A DNA stretch of 64,000 bases from Apostichopus japonicus (taxonomy: Eukaryota > Echinodermata > Holothuroidea > Aspidochirotida > Stichopodidae), in assembly GCF_037975245.1 (NCBI RefSeq), contig NC_092573.1:26379265-26443264 (forward strand), read 5' to 3'. Positions within the stretch are counted from its first letter, which is position 1; each line of letters opens with the position of its first letter. The notes beneath the pieces are model-generated. The model had not been told where the DNA came from and made no database searches. It worked only from the letters and a program-made list of their open reading frames with translations. The position numbers and the translations under genes are program-made. Shown here piece after piece: positions 1 through 11,700 of this stretch.

Positions 1-127
1 CTTGCGATCACTTCAACTTACTGTTCAAACAATTGCATTCTTGCACTCACTATTAGGTTGCTAATCTGTACACAACAAGTTTTTTGTTGAATGAAGCTGT
101 GTATTGTTAAACTCAATGACCTTGGAC

Positions 128-180
128 ATAGTGGGTTCAATTCCTGGCTGATCAAAGGTGGGTTTTCATCCATGAGAAGT
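128..180 (+). repeat. Degraded tRNA-derived SINE fragment
   Basis: A B-box-like stretch (GTGGGTTCAATTCCTGGC) is followed by GGTGGG-TTTCATCCATGAG. The same pairing occurs in the SINE head on the minus strand near 40960-41075. No A box and no tail are recognisable, so this looks like an old fragment of that family. Confidence 0.35.
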
Positions 181-997
181 TTATCACTTTCCATTCTGTA
201 GCACTTGGTTTCCAAATTGTAAAAAATGTAAACTGAGCTAAAATTGTACTAATTTGGATAGCTGCCAGAGGTGAAATGTAAGATACAGCCATTCAGCTGC
301 TAATGTACAACATGAATGTGTGGCTGTTTAGCATCATAAATTACAGTCAATGCCTCCCAGGCTGATTAATGGTCTTTTTTTAGTTTTTGACATTTTGTCC
401 CAGAACAACAGCATCTTTGTGATCACTAAGATTGAGCAACATTCCAAATGAGACATTCATCAAAGTTTTACTGCTACAGTTATCATGACCTATTAGCTGA
501 CCTTAATGACAGGTTTCTCTTAGATAAAAGGTGGTTCTACCTTCAACTTTGGTGTTAGTTTATCAAGTATGAAGTTCAACCATTCAGTAAACTTTTCATT
601 CATCATGATTACATGCCAACACACAACATGCATATGCTTACCACTGCATATATTCCTTACACACTTGGCAATGATTCAAAAATAGAAAGGTACTGTTAGT
701 TTAAATTTAAAATGAATCATTGTAGGCAAGAACAGAGAGTCAGAGAAGTGATGCCACGTTCCCAAAATTCAGTGAAACCTCCTTGAAATGGTTACATGTT
801 GACTGTGATAGATTTAGATGTATTCCCAGAACTTTCCATATCAATTGCATCTTGTATATTTTGGTTCTGTTATTCCAAGCCCCTTCCACTTCACATCTTA
901 CTCATGATATCATAGATACCTTGACCCACTACCATAGTTTCTTCTGTTATATCTGTTATACAGTAACTACACACCATTGCTAAAGGTTCCAACCTAC

Positions 998-1745
998 CCA
1001 CTTTGAGATGTGTAACTCCTTCTCCGATAGCAGACACAATACCACTTGATTCATGGCCTAGGATCATTGGTTTCCGTACAATGAAGTCTCCTATTTCTCC
1101 ATGTGTCCAGTAATGTACATCAGAGCCACAAATACCTACAGCTTGCATCTGTAGTTGTACTTCTGAAAAGACAAACCAGTAAATCATAATTTGTGAGTGT
1201 TTCATGTCAACACATCACAATGAAACACAAAGATTGTAAGGACATGGCTAGTCTCCTGGTGAGGGTTTCCTTCTCTACCGCACATGGTGCAGACAATGGT
1301 TGTGATCTTAATAATAATACAGTCTGCTGTATATTAGTATTTCATTTCATTGATACTTCATTGACACATTTAACAAGAAATTGTTGAGATCACAACAGTA
1401 AATTAGCTCCCCTAACTTTCACTTCATCAAGCACACAAACTATGTATCTCTTTTGACCTTAAGATAAAGTAAAACTTTATCCCCCATCATCTAATGACCA
1501 CAATGACCATGAAAATCAAACAAAGCCAGAGGAATAGGGTATCTCACTGTCTGACCTCTTTACGACCACAAATGACCTTTGAATCTTTCCCCATAATGTT
1601 TCAATATCCAAGAAGAACATTCTTCTTATGTGAAATATAGACACATACAGTAGATGTGTGAGCAAATGGACATTTTCTTGTACCAATTTTGTACCAACCT
1701 ACTAGGCTTACCATTTTTTCCTGGTTGTGGGGTAGGAGTGTCCTC
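998..1745 (-). CDS. SORD: Sorbitol dehydrogenase, two internal exons (partial gene)
   Basis: Zinc-dependent medium-chain dehydrogenase that oxidises sorbitol to fructose with NAD+ in the cytosol (polyol pathway). Two exons are visible on the minus strand. A 34-nt exon (1745-1712) reads [11 protein letters not shown], and a 165-nt exon (1162-998) reads on through [11 protein letters not shown] and [11 protein letters not shown] to HLKVG. Joined, they match the N-terminal quarter of animal SORD, including the catalytic-zinc Cys of GICGSD and the His-Glu of GHE. Both exons have AG acceptors and GT donors (GTAAGC and GTAGGT), and the phase-1 junction rebuilds a Glu codon. The start exon is not recognised upstream, and later exons, expected below 998, are not visible. 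General alcohol dehydrogenases are a less likely alternative because the HYW and FIVRKPM signatures are SORD-like. Confidence 0.9.
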
Positions 1746-3105
1746 CTGTAAAATAAAGATAAAAGCATTTATGGGAAAGAAATAACATCTGAGTGACTAG
1801 CTTGCTCATTGTCTTATGTTAGCTGAACAGTTCATGGTCAAACGTTTCATCAAACTTGAAATCCTCGCCATACTATTCTTAATATGCACAATGATGTCCT
1901 CAGAGCTATAAGTTCAGTGAATATCATTGCATGGATTGACCAGACTTTGAGTTACTATTTAATAGTAGTCAACATTTCCACGAGCTGTTGCTTAGTCATC
2001 AACTAGAATCAAATCGATTGTGATAAAGTACACTTCATGAGATTATAGGAGGAGCTATTATTTTGTTCTTACTCTTACTCTTCCAGAATTTGACAATGCA
2101 ACATTCCAAGTAATTAAGAGGATTCATCTAGTGAAGAACATAAAGAGAAAAAACAGGAATTTCAAAAACCTTCAAAATAGTAAGTTACATTTAGTGTAGT
2201 ACTTATATATTGTTTCATTACTTCTAAGTTAGTAGCAAACGGGCTGTATTGGATAAACTTAAAACAGTTAAATAATTATGCAATTGCAAAGCCACACAAA
2301 TCTCTTAGGGAAACAGCTATCTGAAAGTTCCCTGGTCTTGATTCTGACTTTTCTATTGACATGAAATGACCACTGAATGCCATTACAAACACTAAAGCCT
2401 TGGTACAAAAATCAGATCAACAAATTCTTTAACCTTCGGGAAATATTGTGTTTAGAAAGGCTTGCAGACTTTGACCTCTGCATATCCCAAACAAAAGGGT
2501 TCATTACAGTAACTCAAGTCTCAATAAACGTGATCATATACATACCTCATATAAGAGATATTGTGATTGGTTTTCAGACCTCAACATCTGATGACCTTTC
2601 ACCTGCAATAAACCAATAGGGTTCCTCTACTCCACATATGAGATACATCCAAGAATCGATTCTGTTTTTCAGCCTCAAATTGCCCTTGACGACCATAAGC
2701 ATTTAGGTTTCTTGAACTCAATACTCTCATTTCCATACAAAGTATGAGATCCATCCCAGCTCTCCCATAATATTGAATTCACAATTAAGGCACTCATATT
2801 TTGACATCTCATGAACACAAATAACCTCTGACCTTCACCATAAACAATAGGATTCTTGAATATCCATAATATCCAAACTTCACTTTAATAGATAAAGTGT
2901 TAACAAGGAAAGTGTCCCACACACACATTAACAAAAACAAAGTACACACACATGTCATAGTGATTGCAAAACTTACAAATCCATCTCAATTATTTTTCAC
3001 TCCAGAGTTTCCTATTTCAGTTTAAACAATGCAGCTTCAAACATAACCATTACAGCTTTTCAACAAACCAGCTGACATTCAAAATTTTCATATCAATTAC
3101 CGTGC
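1746..3105. other. Intergenic or SORD intron, no gene recognised
   Basis: No conserved coding segment is seen. Several short direct echoes (TGACCTTT, ACAATAGG-like strings) suggest an old interspersed repeat around 2450-2900. The missing first SORD exon should lie somewhere upstream of 1745 on the minus strand but could not be identified. Confidence 0.4.
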
Positions 3106-3112
3106 ATTTAGA

Positions 3113-3503
3113 GAGGGCGTTGTGGTCAAGTGGTTTTAGGCAGTGGACTTGTGATATAAGGATTACAGGTTCGAGCCCTGGCCAGATCATTGCGTTGTGT
3201 CCTTGGGCAAGGCGCTTTATCTTCATTGCCTCTCTTCACCCAGGTGTGTAAATGGGGACTTACGAGGTTACTTGTAAATATAGTTGCGTGCGCCATTTTG
3301 TGGCTGCACCCTATGGGAAGTCCCCCAGGGGACACGTGGCTGTGGTGCACTGTGGTGCCCCAGGAGAGATTGTTTGAATTGTGTACACTTTGGTGTGTAG
3401 GTGTGACAAGTTACCAATGACCAAGGTGTTAAGTACAAGCGCATAGAACTTTCGGATTATGCGCTATATAAATTATGGGGTAATAATAATAATAATAATA
3501 ATA
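3113..3503 (+). mobile_element. tRNA-derived SINE with (TAA)n tail and target-site duplication
   Basis: A 391-bp element. It has an A-box-like TGGTCAAGTGG near its start, a B box GGTTCGAGCCC near 3169, a tRNA-unrelated body, and a 3' end CGCTATATAAATTATGGGG followed by (TAA)n. It is flanked by the 7-bp direct repeat ATTTAGA (3106-3112 and 3504-3510), as expected for target-primed reverse transcription. Reading frames inside it are not genes. Confidence 0.85.
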
Positions 3504-3725
3504 ATTTAGAACGTATGGTAACACATGCATGGAAACTGCTTAAAGTGGCCATGACACGAAAATTTCAAAGTCCTATATTTTTGGGATCCATCAAAGAATG
3601 TTCTCTAGAACATGTATCAACCATTCTGCCAGTTTAAAACTTGATTTTTCAAGTCGAAAATTGAGAATGAATTTACCCTTTTCGGCGTTTGAAACTTTGT
3701 TTACTCGAAAATTTTCCGATTCGCA

Positions 3726-3743
3726 TGACGTCATGTGACGTCA
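3726..3743. promoter_or_regulatory. Tandem CRE palindromes near the left end of the TTAA element
   Basis: Two perfect TGACGTCA octamers (3726-3733 and 3736-3743) are spaced 10 bp centre to centre, about 130 bp before the ATG at 3874. CREB/ATF proteins bind this palindrome. A promoter role for the inner gene is inferred. Confidence 0.5.
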
Positions 3744-3873
3744 CGTTTTGAACACATTTACGATCCTCCGAATATACCATTCACGTACACAGTAGACAAG
3801 TACACATACCACTAGTAGTTACTAAACAAAACACCGATCACAAGTGCGATATCAAATCAAAATTTCCTGTGAA

Positions 3874-4740
3874 ATGGCGGATCCAGAACCAATTGCGGCA
3901 ACCGAAGTTCAAAGTGATAATGGTTCTTCACTAGGCAGTGAAATTGGGCTATAATTAGAGTGCCCTTTCTCATATTCGAAGCAGAGAGTGAAGGCGATGA
4001 TCATTCCAATATTGAACCGAACGTTGAGGGTGGAGCGGAGGTGTTAGAACCGTATCAGTTCGAGCCTGTTAAACGAGCCGAAATTGAAGCTCCACAACAT
4101 ATCGAAGAAGAAATCCGTTCGAAACCATTGCAAGGAACATACAACGTGGTAAGAATTTTTTAACGAAGCATTTAAAAACAAAATCCAGTCCATTTTGTGC
4201 ATGTGTTGTTGGTATTCGCGGAACACCCTAAACCGTATTGTGCGTTGTGTTACGGTAACTTACAACCCATATGTAGAGTGTGTAGTACTAGTAGGGTTGG
4301 TTGCATACTGAAAGTTTGGCTCGGGGATGTAAGTTGCATTATGCAGCCATGCTAGGTAGGCATATGTGTTATTTCATACTCATTATTACTTGGCTAGTAC
4401 TTTGGCCTGGAGTTTTGCAAATCAATTTTCTGAAACAAAAGAATGTTTCATGATACACGGAAGGTGTAAAATCACAACAAATGTAACCATAACTGTACAT
4501 TGTATGCCTGCTTGTTATTGTGGACATCATGGCCAACATTAATACATTTTGAACTTTCATAAATTTTTTCCCAGGCAGTACAGATACATAGCCTACGGTC
4601 AACAGGTTCAATGATACTTGGGGTTCCTAGCAAGACACGTCAGGGTTGTGCTACCATCATGTGCAGTCCAAAGGATCAGAAGTGATTTTCCAGCCAATGG
4701 TCATTACACTGGATTCAAGTTGCCAGGAGAAAACTCATTG
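3874..4740 (+). pseudogene. P2X7 intracellular-domain-like gene remnant inside the transposon
   Basis: Exon 1 starts with ATG at 3874 (MADPEPIAATEVQSD...). It hits a stop after GSEIGL, then continues two bases out of frame as an acidic segment containing LEPYQFEPV, and ends at a good donor (4148|GTAAGA). A later exon begins after TTTTTTCCCAG at 4575. It reads YRYIAY, an in-frame TGA where the family usually has Trp, then ARHVRVVLPSCAVQRIRSD and GHYTGFKLP. From memory, these are typical of the N- and C-terminal parts of invertebrate proteins annotated P2X7-like (zinc-binding intracellular domain without the channel). The cysteine-rich middle exons are missing. With a frameshift, a stop and missing exons it cannot encode the full protein. 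Confidence 0.65.
4150..4574. other. Internal spacer of the TTAA element, middle exons missing
   Basis: Between the two P2X7-like exon remnants there is no recognisable cysteine-rich coding sequence. This is consistent with an internal deletion. Confidence 0.4.
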
Positions 4741-6135
4741 TATAGGAAGCCTTGGTTGAGAAATTCCTCCAGGAACACCTTTTCTAAACTACAATTGTAT
4801 TGGATTATCAATCCGTCAGGGTTCCCTCAGTGTGATATATTGAAATTCAAGACTTTTAATTCAGGATGAAAAGGTTACTTTCCAGACCCAACATCAACAA
4901 TGAAAGAAAAGGCATGTTTTGAAGCATTTGGACACAAGTATTGGCATGACCGTGATGTCATATAATATGTGCATAAGGGAACGGGCATTGACCTTTTTAG
5001 GGGCATTTACCTCCCAGACGTTTGATTCGTACCTTTAATCTGGAAGCCAAAATATCCATATCACCAATGATATTTGACAGAAAAGTCATAATAAAGACCA
5101 ATGGAGGCAGCAGAACTCTTGAATGTTTAGACTTTGTTTCTTCAGCAGCAGTTGGCTTGTTTTGTAGTCTTTCTTCAAAAACTCAGCAGTACACCCTGTT
5201 AATGGTCTTCGATTGTTTTAATGCGTGTGATGCTGTGTTTCACATTGCCCATCAGTGTTGTACGTGTCGTCGTGTTTGTGTAACATTTTTGCATGTGAGT
5301 TACTTTGTGCAGTGTTTCTTGGTTTAAATAACCCTTTATTGTATTTGATTCTGGATTATTCTAATTAATTTGTCACAACAACGATTGATAGCGATGGACA
5401 TGCAACTGCTTTGTAGGCTTAAAGCAAAAAAATTCATGTAAGTTGTTTTCTTTTAACCTCCTTTGATGTCACAAATCACATTAGTGTAATTTAAGAATGA
5501 TAATGTTTATGGAAAGTACAGTTTTACTTTTATGTCATATAATACAATGATTGTTGTTAATGTTAGTTCAGATTGTCCAGAATGACTGTCTAGAACTGAT
5601 ATTGAATAAATTTTGTTCAATGATTTAACACTTGAACTATGTTGTGTGAATTTTTGGCTCTGTGACTTTAAAATAAATCGCTTTGAGATTTAATTAAACA
5701 CCCTTTGGAATAAAATCTTTTTACCTACCTATTTTGACCCATCCCCATTACCCCCACTCCCTCCACAACATAAAAAATGGTTTTCCTGGAATAGGAATAA
5801 GAAATTATTGCTATAACTAACTGATCCAGCATATTCCAGAAATAAATTGGGGCACTGAGATTTGTTCACAAGAAGATGTAACCCATTGCTTCTGAAGCTA
5901 ACCTCATAGCTTATTAGTATACAACAGAGCAATGAAGGGGGTGTTAATTTAGATGATACAGTAAAATCTCTTCGTCTATTGCGACTTCAGTGTAGTAACG
6001 CTAATACTATAGTACTACTAGTGCTCGGCGCGCTACCTCCTAAGGATCGCCAATTGCCCCATTGGAGGTTTCCTGTTCCCCGATCTGGTCTTCAGAGTAG
6101 TTTTTTGTGGATTACTTGACAGAAGAATGACTCTT
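4741..6135. other. Non-coding interior of the TTAA element
   Basis: No domain is recognised. Open frames here (for example near 5022-5327) show no family signature and are probably decayed transposon or 3' UTR sequence. Confidence 0.4.
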
Positions 6136-6381
6136 TTATGTCGAACCGTTAAAGTCCATTTGTTTTATTTCATAACAAAAAGGAGGGATCGTAGTATGCT
6201 TCCGTGAAGTGTTCGCTTCATTCGGAGCTGCATACTGGCTAGGCCCAGTGAAATCGGCGCTGGTGTTGTGCACTAACTTGGTCATAATCGCCGTGTTTTT
6301 TTCGTCCTTCAGCCATGGATGAAGGCTAATTGCATGGGTAATGATATTTATGCAGCCCCCAACAACACAACGGACCGGCAT
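6136..6381 (-). pseudogene. THAP-domain remnant (frameshifted)
   Basis: The 81-residue frame starts MPVRCVVGGC and continues ISLHPW-LKDEK and SADFTGPS. This is the N-terminal half of a THAP C2CH zinc-finger DNA-binding domain, with the first Cys pair present. The second half (Cys, then SEHFTEAYYDPSF) is found in another frame from about 6240 down and contains stops. The domain therefore needs a frameshift and is broken. THAP domains are found in Kolobok and P-element transposases. It faces the P2X7-like remnant. Confidence 0.7.
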
Positions 6382-6543
6382 TTCTCTCGGATAGTTTACA
6401 ACAGTTGTAAAACAAACTTGAAATTTCTAACGATATAGCGTAATACAGTGGTTGTTCTCTCAGTGTAAATGTGCGTGTATATGGAACGGTATGATCGTCG
6501 CGTATCCGATACATGCCTGGGCTTTGCACGTGTGTTCCTAACA

Positions 6544-6551
6544 TGACGTCA
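6544..6551. promoter_or_regulatory. CRE palindrome near the right end of the TTAA element
   Basis: A perfect TGACGTCA lies about 160 bp upstream of the minus-strand THAP ATG. It mirrors the pair at the left end. Confidence 0.45.
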
Positions 6552-6737
6552 TCATTGTCTTGTTGTGAAATCGCATTCTCAGATATCTATTTTCGGATGC
6601 GAATATTAAAACGTTAATTACTAATTAGTCCTTGTGGTTTTCAAGGTGTTGAGGATAGTTTTGAACATAGATTTTCTCATAGATTCAGAGGAAGTTACTC
6701 TCGATGAGTTGGATTTTTCGTGTCATGGCCTCTTTAA

Positions 6738-8752
6738 TTAATGAGAAATAAATTAGTGTGAAACATTGTAACATGCTAACTGTTGATGGATTGCTATGGT
6801 CAACACTAGCTGGCACAACATCAGACAAATCTTTTTTCGATTTTATGTTTATTGTTAAGCTGCTTAATAGCTGGTTTCTGACAAAACTCGGTGAAGTATC
6901 AGATAAATTTTGGGAACTGATTTAGGTTGAAATACACGCTTAGTGATCAAGGCAGTGAGGAGACACCCCTGGCAAAACAGCAAATAGATTGTTATAGGAA
7001 CATTCAATTGTGTAGGCAGAAAACTGTGAACTTTAAAGTCCAGTCTCAGATATCCCCAATTTTGTAGTCTGAAGTGGAGGCCCACCCAAATGAGAACTGA
7101 AACAAATTTTACCTAGACCTACCAAGACATCAGAAGAATCCTTTGTTAGTCTATGTTTCTTTGAGTGAGAAATAGTATGTAAACTACCATATATATTCAT
7201 GACTTAGGCATTACAGTCATTGGCTCTAAACCAAGGCCTAGCTTAATTAGACCTTGATAGACATTACATATTGAGTTGAATGAAGACGATGTGACTTGCA
7301 AACTCTTGATCAATCATATTCTCGGCTCACGAGCACCGCTGTTAAACGATAGCCTTGACTTTCGGCTAGTCCTAAGTTAGGCTACCTTCATAAACAATGT
7401 TGTCCTAGGCCTAACTAAGTTAGGCCTACGCGCTGAAACAACTAGTTTCACGTTATTCTATATCTGCCTAGCCTATGCTACTGAAGTCCTAGGCCTAGCG
7501 TAAGTTAGGTCTAACTTAGGCTACAATTATCGTTTATAGCCTGAGTTATATACCAATACAAGCTCATCTTTCTTCTTCAAAACAGCGGATAAATTTCCAT
7601 CTACTGGAGCCATTGTCCGTTACTGTTATTTTCCCTGAATATACGAGGTAATTTCTTGTAGCCTACACACCAGAAACAACGGTCTGCTAATTAATACCCC
7701 TGTGACAGTGAGCAGGTTCACAAATGGATACCTTCTAAACAGACAACTGTTACGCAGGTCGGAAGAGCCTGAAACATGGATACTTGAACGCGTATTCATT
7801 CAAACACGATTTCCGATTTCATCAACTAATATTCATATTACTAAGTGCTGCCTAATATTATAATATCAAAATTGATAAAAATTGTTTCATTTACTTATAA
7901 TTAAGGATTTTTAGTGTTTTTTTTGTATCTGCGTGTCATGTTTTTTGTATCGGTGTATAAATTTATCTATCTCGTTTCTTTCGACTGCTCCGTATTACGT
8001 AATAATGATACGCCCCTGGATCAGAATGTAAACATTACATCAGTTATGTACACTGTGGTTGGCACAGCAAAATAAAAACCATGATAGCACAATCTGATGC
8101 ATTTAAAGTACGTTAATAAATTTGGCTAATAAATAGTTTGTCTGGGGTGGAAAGAATGGGGAATGTACACTCGTATATTGGGGTCAGTTCTTCCCCGGCT
8201 TAAAGCAAAACAATACCCGACTGAACCAATTTTCCACGCATGACGATCGGAGGTGTGGGGAGGTGGAAGGGTATGGCTACCCATAGCGCGCCACTGATTA
8301 CCAATTATATATCCAAGTAATAGAGCGTCCCGTCCCGGGGCCTTTGAAATACATTTTTGTCGTCGAGATATCAAGTTATCGTTAACCGGTAACTCGACAA
8401 AACTCAAATGTTTGTCCTCCTTTTCGAGTTACCGTAAATCAGTAAGTCCACAAAATCAAACGTTAGTCCTGCTGCCGAGTTACTGTAAGTCTGTAACTTG
8501 GCCAAAAACGTATTTTTGTCGAGATATCATGGTACGCATTCTAACACGATATCTCGGCATCTCGCATGTCCCCTTACAGCTTCCGTACTAACTTCCCAGG
8601 TCGTGCTCCCTGCCTGCACTTACAAACTAAAGTCCACAGGTCGCATACCAGACAACTTCAGGGCATTATACAATAATCAGGTACCTGTCAGATAGGAAAG
8701 TCGAGGCGCACAGCTACTTACGTTCGGATCTGCGAAACAACCGTCTGTAACA
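6738..8752. other. Intergenic; TAGGCCTA-rich and short-repeat stretch
   Basis: No coding domain is found. The interval 7200-7530 is dense in TAGGCCTA and AAGTTAGGC strings. The interval 8345-8560 contains diverged copies of GAGTTACCGTAA and GTCGAGATATCA. The last 100-150 bp would be the promoter and 5' UTR of the SnoaL-like gene that starts at 8753. Confidence 0.4.
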
Positions 8753-11700
8753 ATGTCAAGTAAGCATGGCGTATCTAAGCATAAACTTATGTATAATTAA
8801 CATATAAGAGTGGGAGGGGGAAGGTTGCTTGAGGACAGAGTAACTTCCTGTCTGGCCAATGTTTGGTCATTGCCAAAAGTATTTAAGTTGTAAATTTCAT
8901 CTATTTCAAGTCGGTTAAGAAGAAGTAGCAGATTGGCCGTAGTCCAAAGCAATATGTAGTTGGTTGAATTAGGGTGTTACTAAAACGAATGACAATTGCG
9001 TTACACATAACGAATGACAATATGTTGTACACACTAAAATATTGCGTTGACTAAAACGAATGACAGTAATGACAGCACGGACATTTGCTTCAAATGGATA
9101 TCACAGTTCAGACTTCGTGGGTATCTAGATCTAGTAAAATACGGACAAGATAAAAACGCACCTTATAGTAAGCGAAATTGTAAGTCTGATTTTAAAAAGT
9201 AAATTTAACGTCATTTTCTTCCGATATTAATTGTTAGAAACTAACAATACTATATAATCTTGAAACGGCTTCAGTTATCTTTTAATATAAATCTACAGAG
9301 GTAAAAAGCACAGCACTCAAGCGCAATGTGGTTTCTATCCGTAAATTACACCAAAACCCTGCAACCACGTGATGCGATTTTCCTCAAATCATTTTTTCGC
9401 AGAAAATCAATAACCGCATTTACTCCACTCCGTTAATCATTCATTCTCCACTCAACACTGTCCTTCGTTGTCATTCGCTGTCATTCGCTGTCATTCGCTG
9501 TCATTCGCTGTCATTCGCAAATGATAATTAACCCTGTACAAAGTCAATTGTCATTCGGTCATTCGCTGTCATTCGTTTTAGTTTGTCCCGTTGAATTATA
9601 TAGTTTTGCAGCAGTTTTAGAGTAGCTTGTACCATCATGTAGCAGTTAGCAGTTAGTGTAAAGTAGCTTGCCACAAACTTCAATGAATCACAAAGTCACC
9701 AACTTTAAATATATATATATGTATAGATGCATCTCCAATTCGTGTGTCTTTATTTGTTCACATATCACTGTGACAAATCAATGGATCGAGGAGTGCTATG
9801 ATTTCCACATATAACAGATTAAAGATAACAGATACTGTAAATGTGGCACCAAGTTTTATAACCATGGATGCTTGAGAAGGCAGGGAATAATATACTTTTC
9901 AAACTTTGTGTGCTGAATAGTTTTGGAGGCTCTAAATTTGTTCTCTTATAAAACAGACTGCAGGTTCCTGTGTACAAAAAATGCTATAGATATATCATCT
10001 TTGCACTTATAAATGGCAATTTACCAGTTTTCATATTGTGCTTTGCGATGTCATACAAAAGTTTCCCTCAAAGACTTATTTGTGTCTTTGTAATGAGGTT
10101 GAACTCAGTTTACTGGCTTCATATTCAATGAGCTGGAACTCACAACTGGCTGTGTATAAACAAGACTAATGAATAATATATATGCTTGAGCAGTAGAGTG
10201 TAGCAAAACAAACACTTGCAAATATCTTACCTTTCAGAGGTCAAATCCTCATATTCTGTAATACATGAGGCTCACCTTTGAATGTGGGTGCTGATATAGC
10301 AGGCTATCACAATAAGGAGGGTCAGGTCAGCTCCTCCAGTCAGGACTATGCATAACTGTATGGCAGGCCATCAGTCTCAAATCGTGGGAGATCGACTTAT
10401 ACCGCTTTAAATCGACATATACAAACTTCCTTGGACTTATACCAGTTTCCAGTAGATTAGATTGACTTCTACCGATTTAAATCGACCTATACCAGTTTAA
10501 TTCTACATATCATCGATTTAAATCGACATATACCAGTTTAATTCGACATACTGTATCATCGATTTAAATCGACTTATACCAATTTCAATCGATGATAAGT
10601 AAAATAAATCGGTATATGTCGATTTAAATCGACATATACCAGTTTAAATCGATGATATGTCGAATTAAATCGGTATACGTCAATTTAAATCGACATATAC
10701 CAATTTAATTCGACTTATACCAGTTTAAATCGAAATATACCGATTTAAATCGACATATACCAATTTAAATCGATGATATGTAAAATAAATCGATGATATG
10801 TCAATTTAATTCGACATTTACCAGTTTAAATCGATGATATGTCGAATTAAATCGGTAGAAGTAAATTTCCGTGGACTTCGCTGTTTTTCCACCATAAGGT
10901 AGTAATAAAGAAGTCCTTATATCATGTAGAGTAGGGATTAATTTATAGCCATTTGTTGAGCATTAACAGGTTAGTTCATCTTATTTTGTTTTCCCACCAT
11001 AAGGTACTATCAAAGAAGAGATTGAGGCTGCAGACCGTAAGTTGGAGAACTGTTTTGGATCTGCAGACTTTGTTGGTTTGAGTAATCTCTACACTGAAGA
11101 CTGCAAGGTGCTGGCTACTGGCTCTCCCATGTTAGAAGGACATGAAGGTAAAATAAAGTCATTGAATGTCATTGAATTACACCAAATTGCTGTTTGGTAT
11201 TTTATGTACAACAGCTTACAGTATACTGTATCGTGTTTGTCAATGTCATTGGATTGCTCCAAATTGCTGTTTGGTATTTTATGTACAATCTTACAGTATA
11301 TTTTGTATGTCAATGTCATTGGATTGATCCTAATTGTTGTTTGTTATTTTATGTACAACAGCTTACAGTATACTGTATCGTGTTTGTCAATGTCATTGGA
11401 TTGCTCCAAATTGCTGTTTGGTATTTTATGTACAATCTTACAGTATATTTTGTATGTCAATGTCATTGGATTGCTCGAATTGCTGTTTGGTATTTTATGT
11501 ACAACAGCTATTATATCTCGTATATCAATGTCATTGGATTGCTCCAAATTGCTGTTGGTATTTTATGTACAACAGCTTAGGTATATCTTGTATGTCAATG
11601 TCATTGGATTGCTCCAAATTGCTGTTTGGTATTTTATGTACAATCTTACAGTATATTTTGTATGTCAATGTCATTGGATTGCTCCAAATTGCTGTTTGGT

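Larger units (their letters stand above)
3544..6733. mobile_element. Kolobok-like DNA transposon (3.19 kb), decayed
   Basis: Terminal inverted repeats AGTGGCCATGACACGAAAA (left) and AGAGGCCATGACACGAAAA (right, reverse complement) differ at one base. They sit directly inside TTAA on both sides (3540-3543 and 6734-6737). TTAA duplications, AG ends and a THAP-containing coding remnant fit the Kolobok superfamily; piggyBac also uses TTAA but has different ends and no THAP. Two convergent gene remnants lie inside: a P2X7-intracellular-domain-like one (+, 3874-4740) and a THAP one (-, 6381-6136). Both are broken and no full transposase is seen, so this is a non-autonomous or internally deleted copy. 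Confidence 0.75.

Noticed and set aside
3126-3420. Overlapping frames on both strands around 3100-3420
   Set aside because: They lie wholly inside the tRNA-derived SINE.
8280-8310. Another hAT end (GCGCGCCACTG followed by ATTACCAA), and GTTACGCCACTG at 49223
   Set aside because: No matching left end or 8-bp duplication could be found for either.
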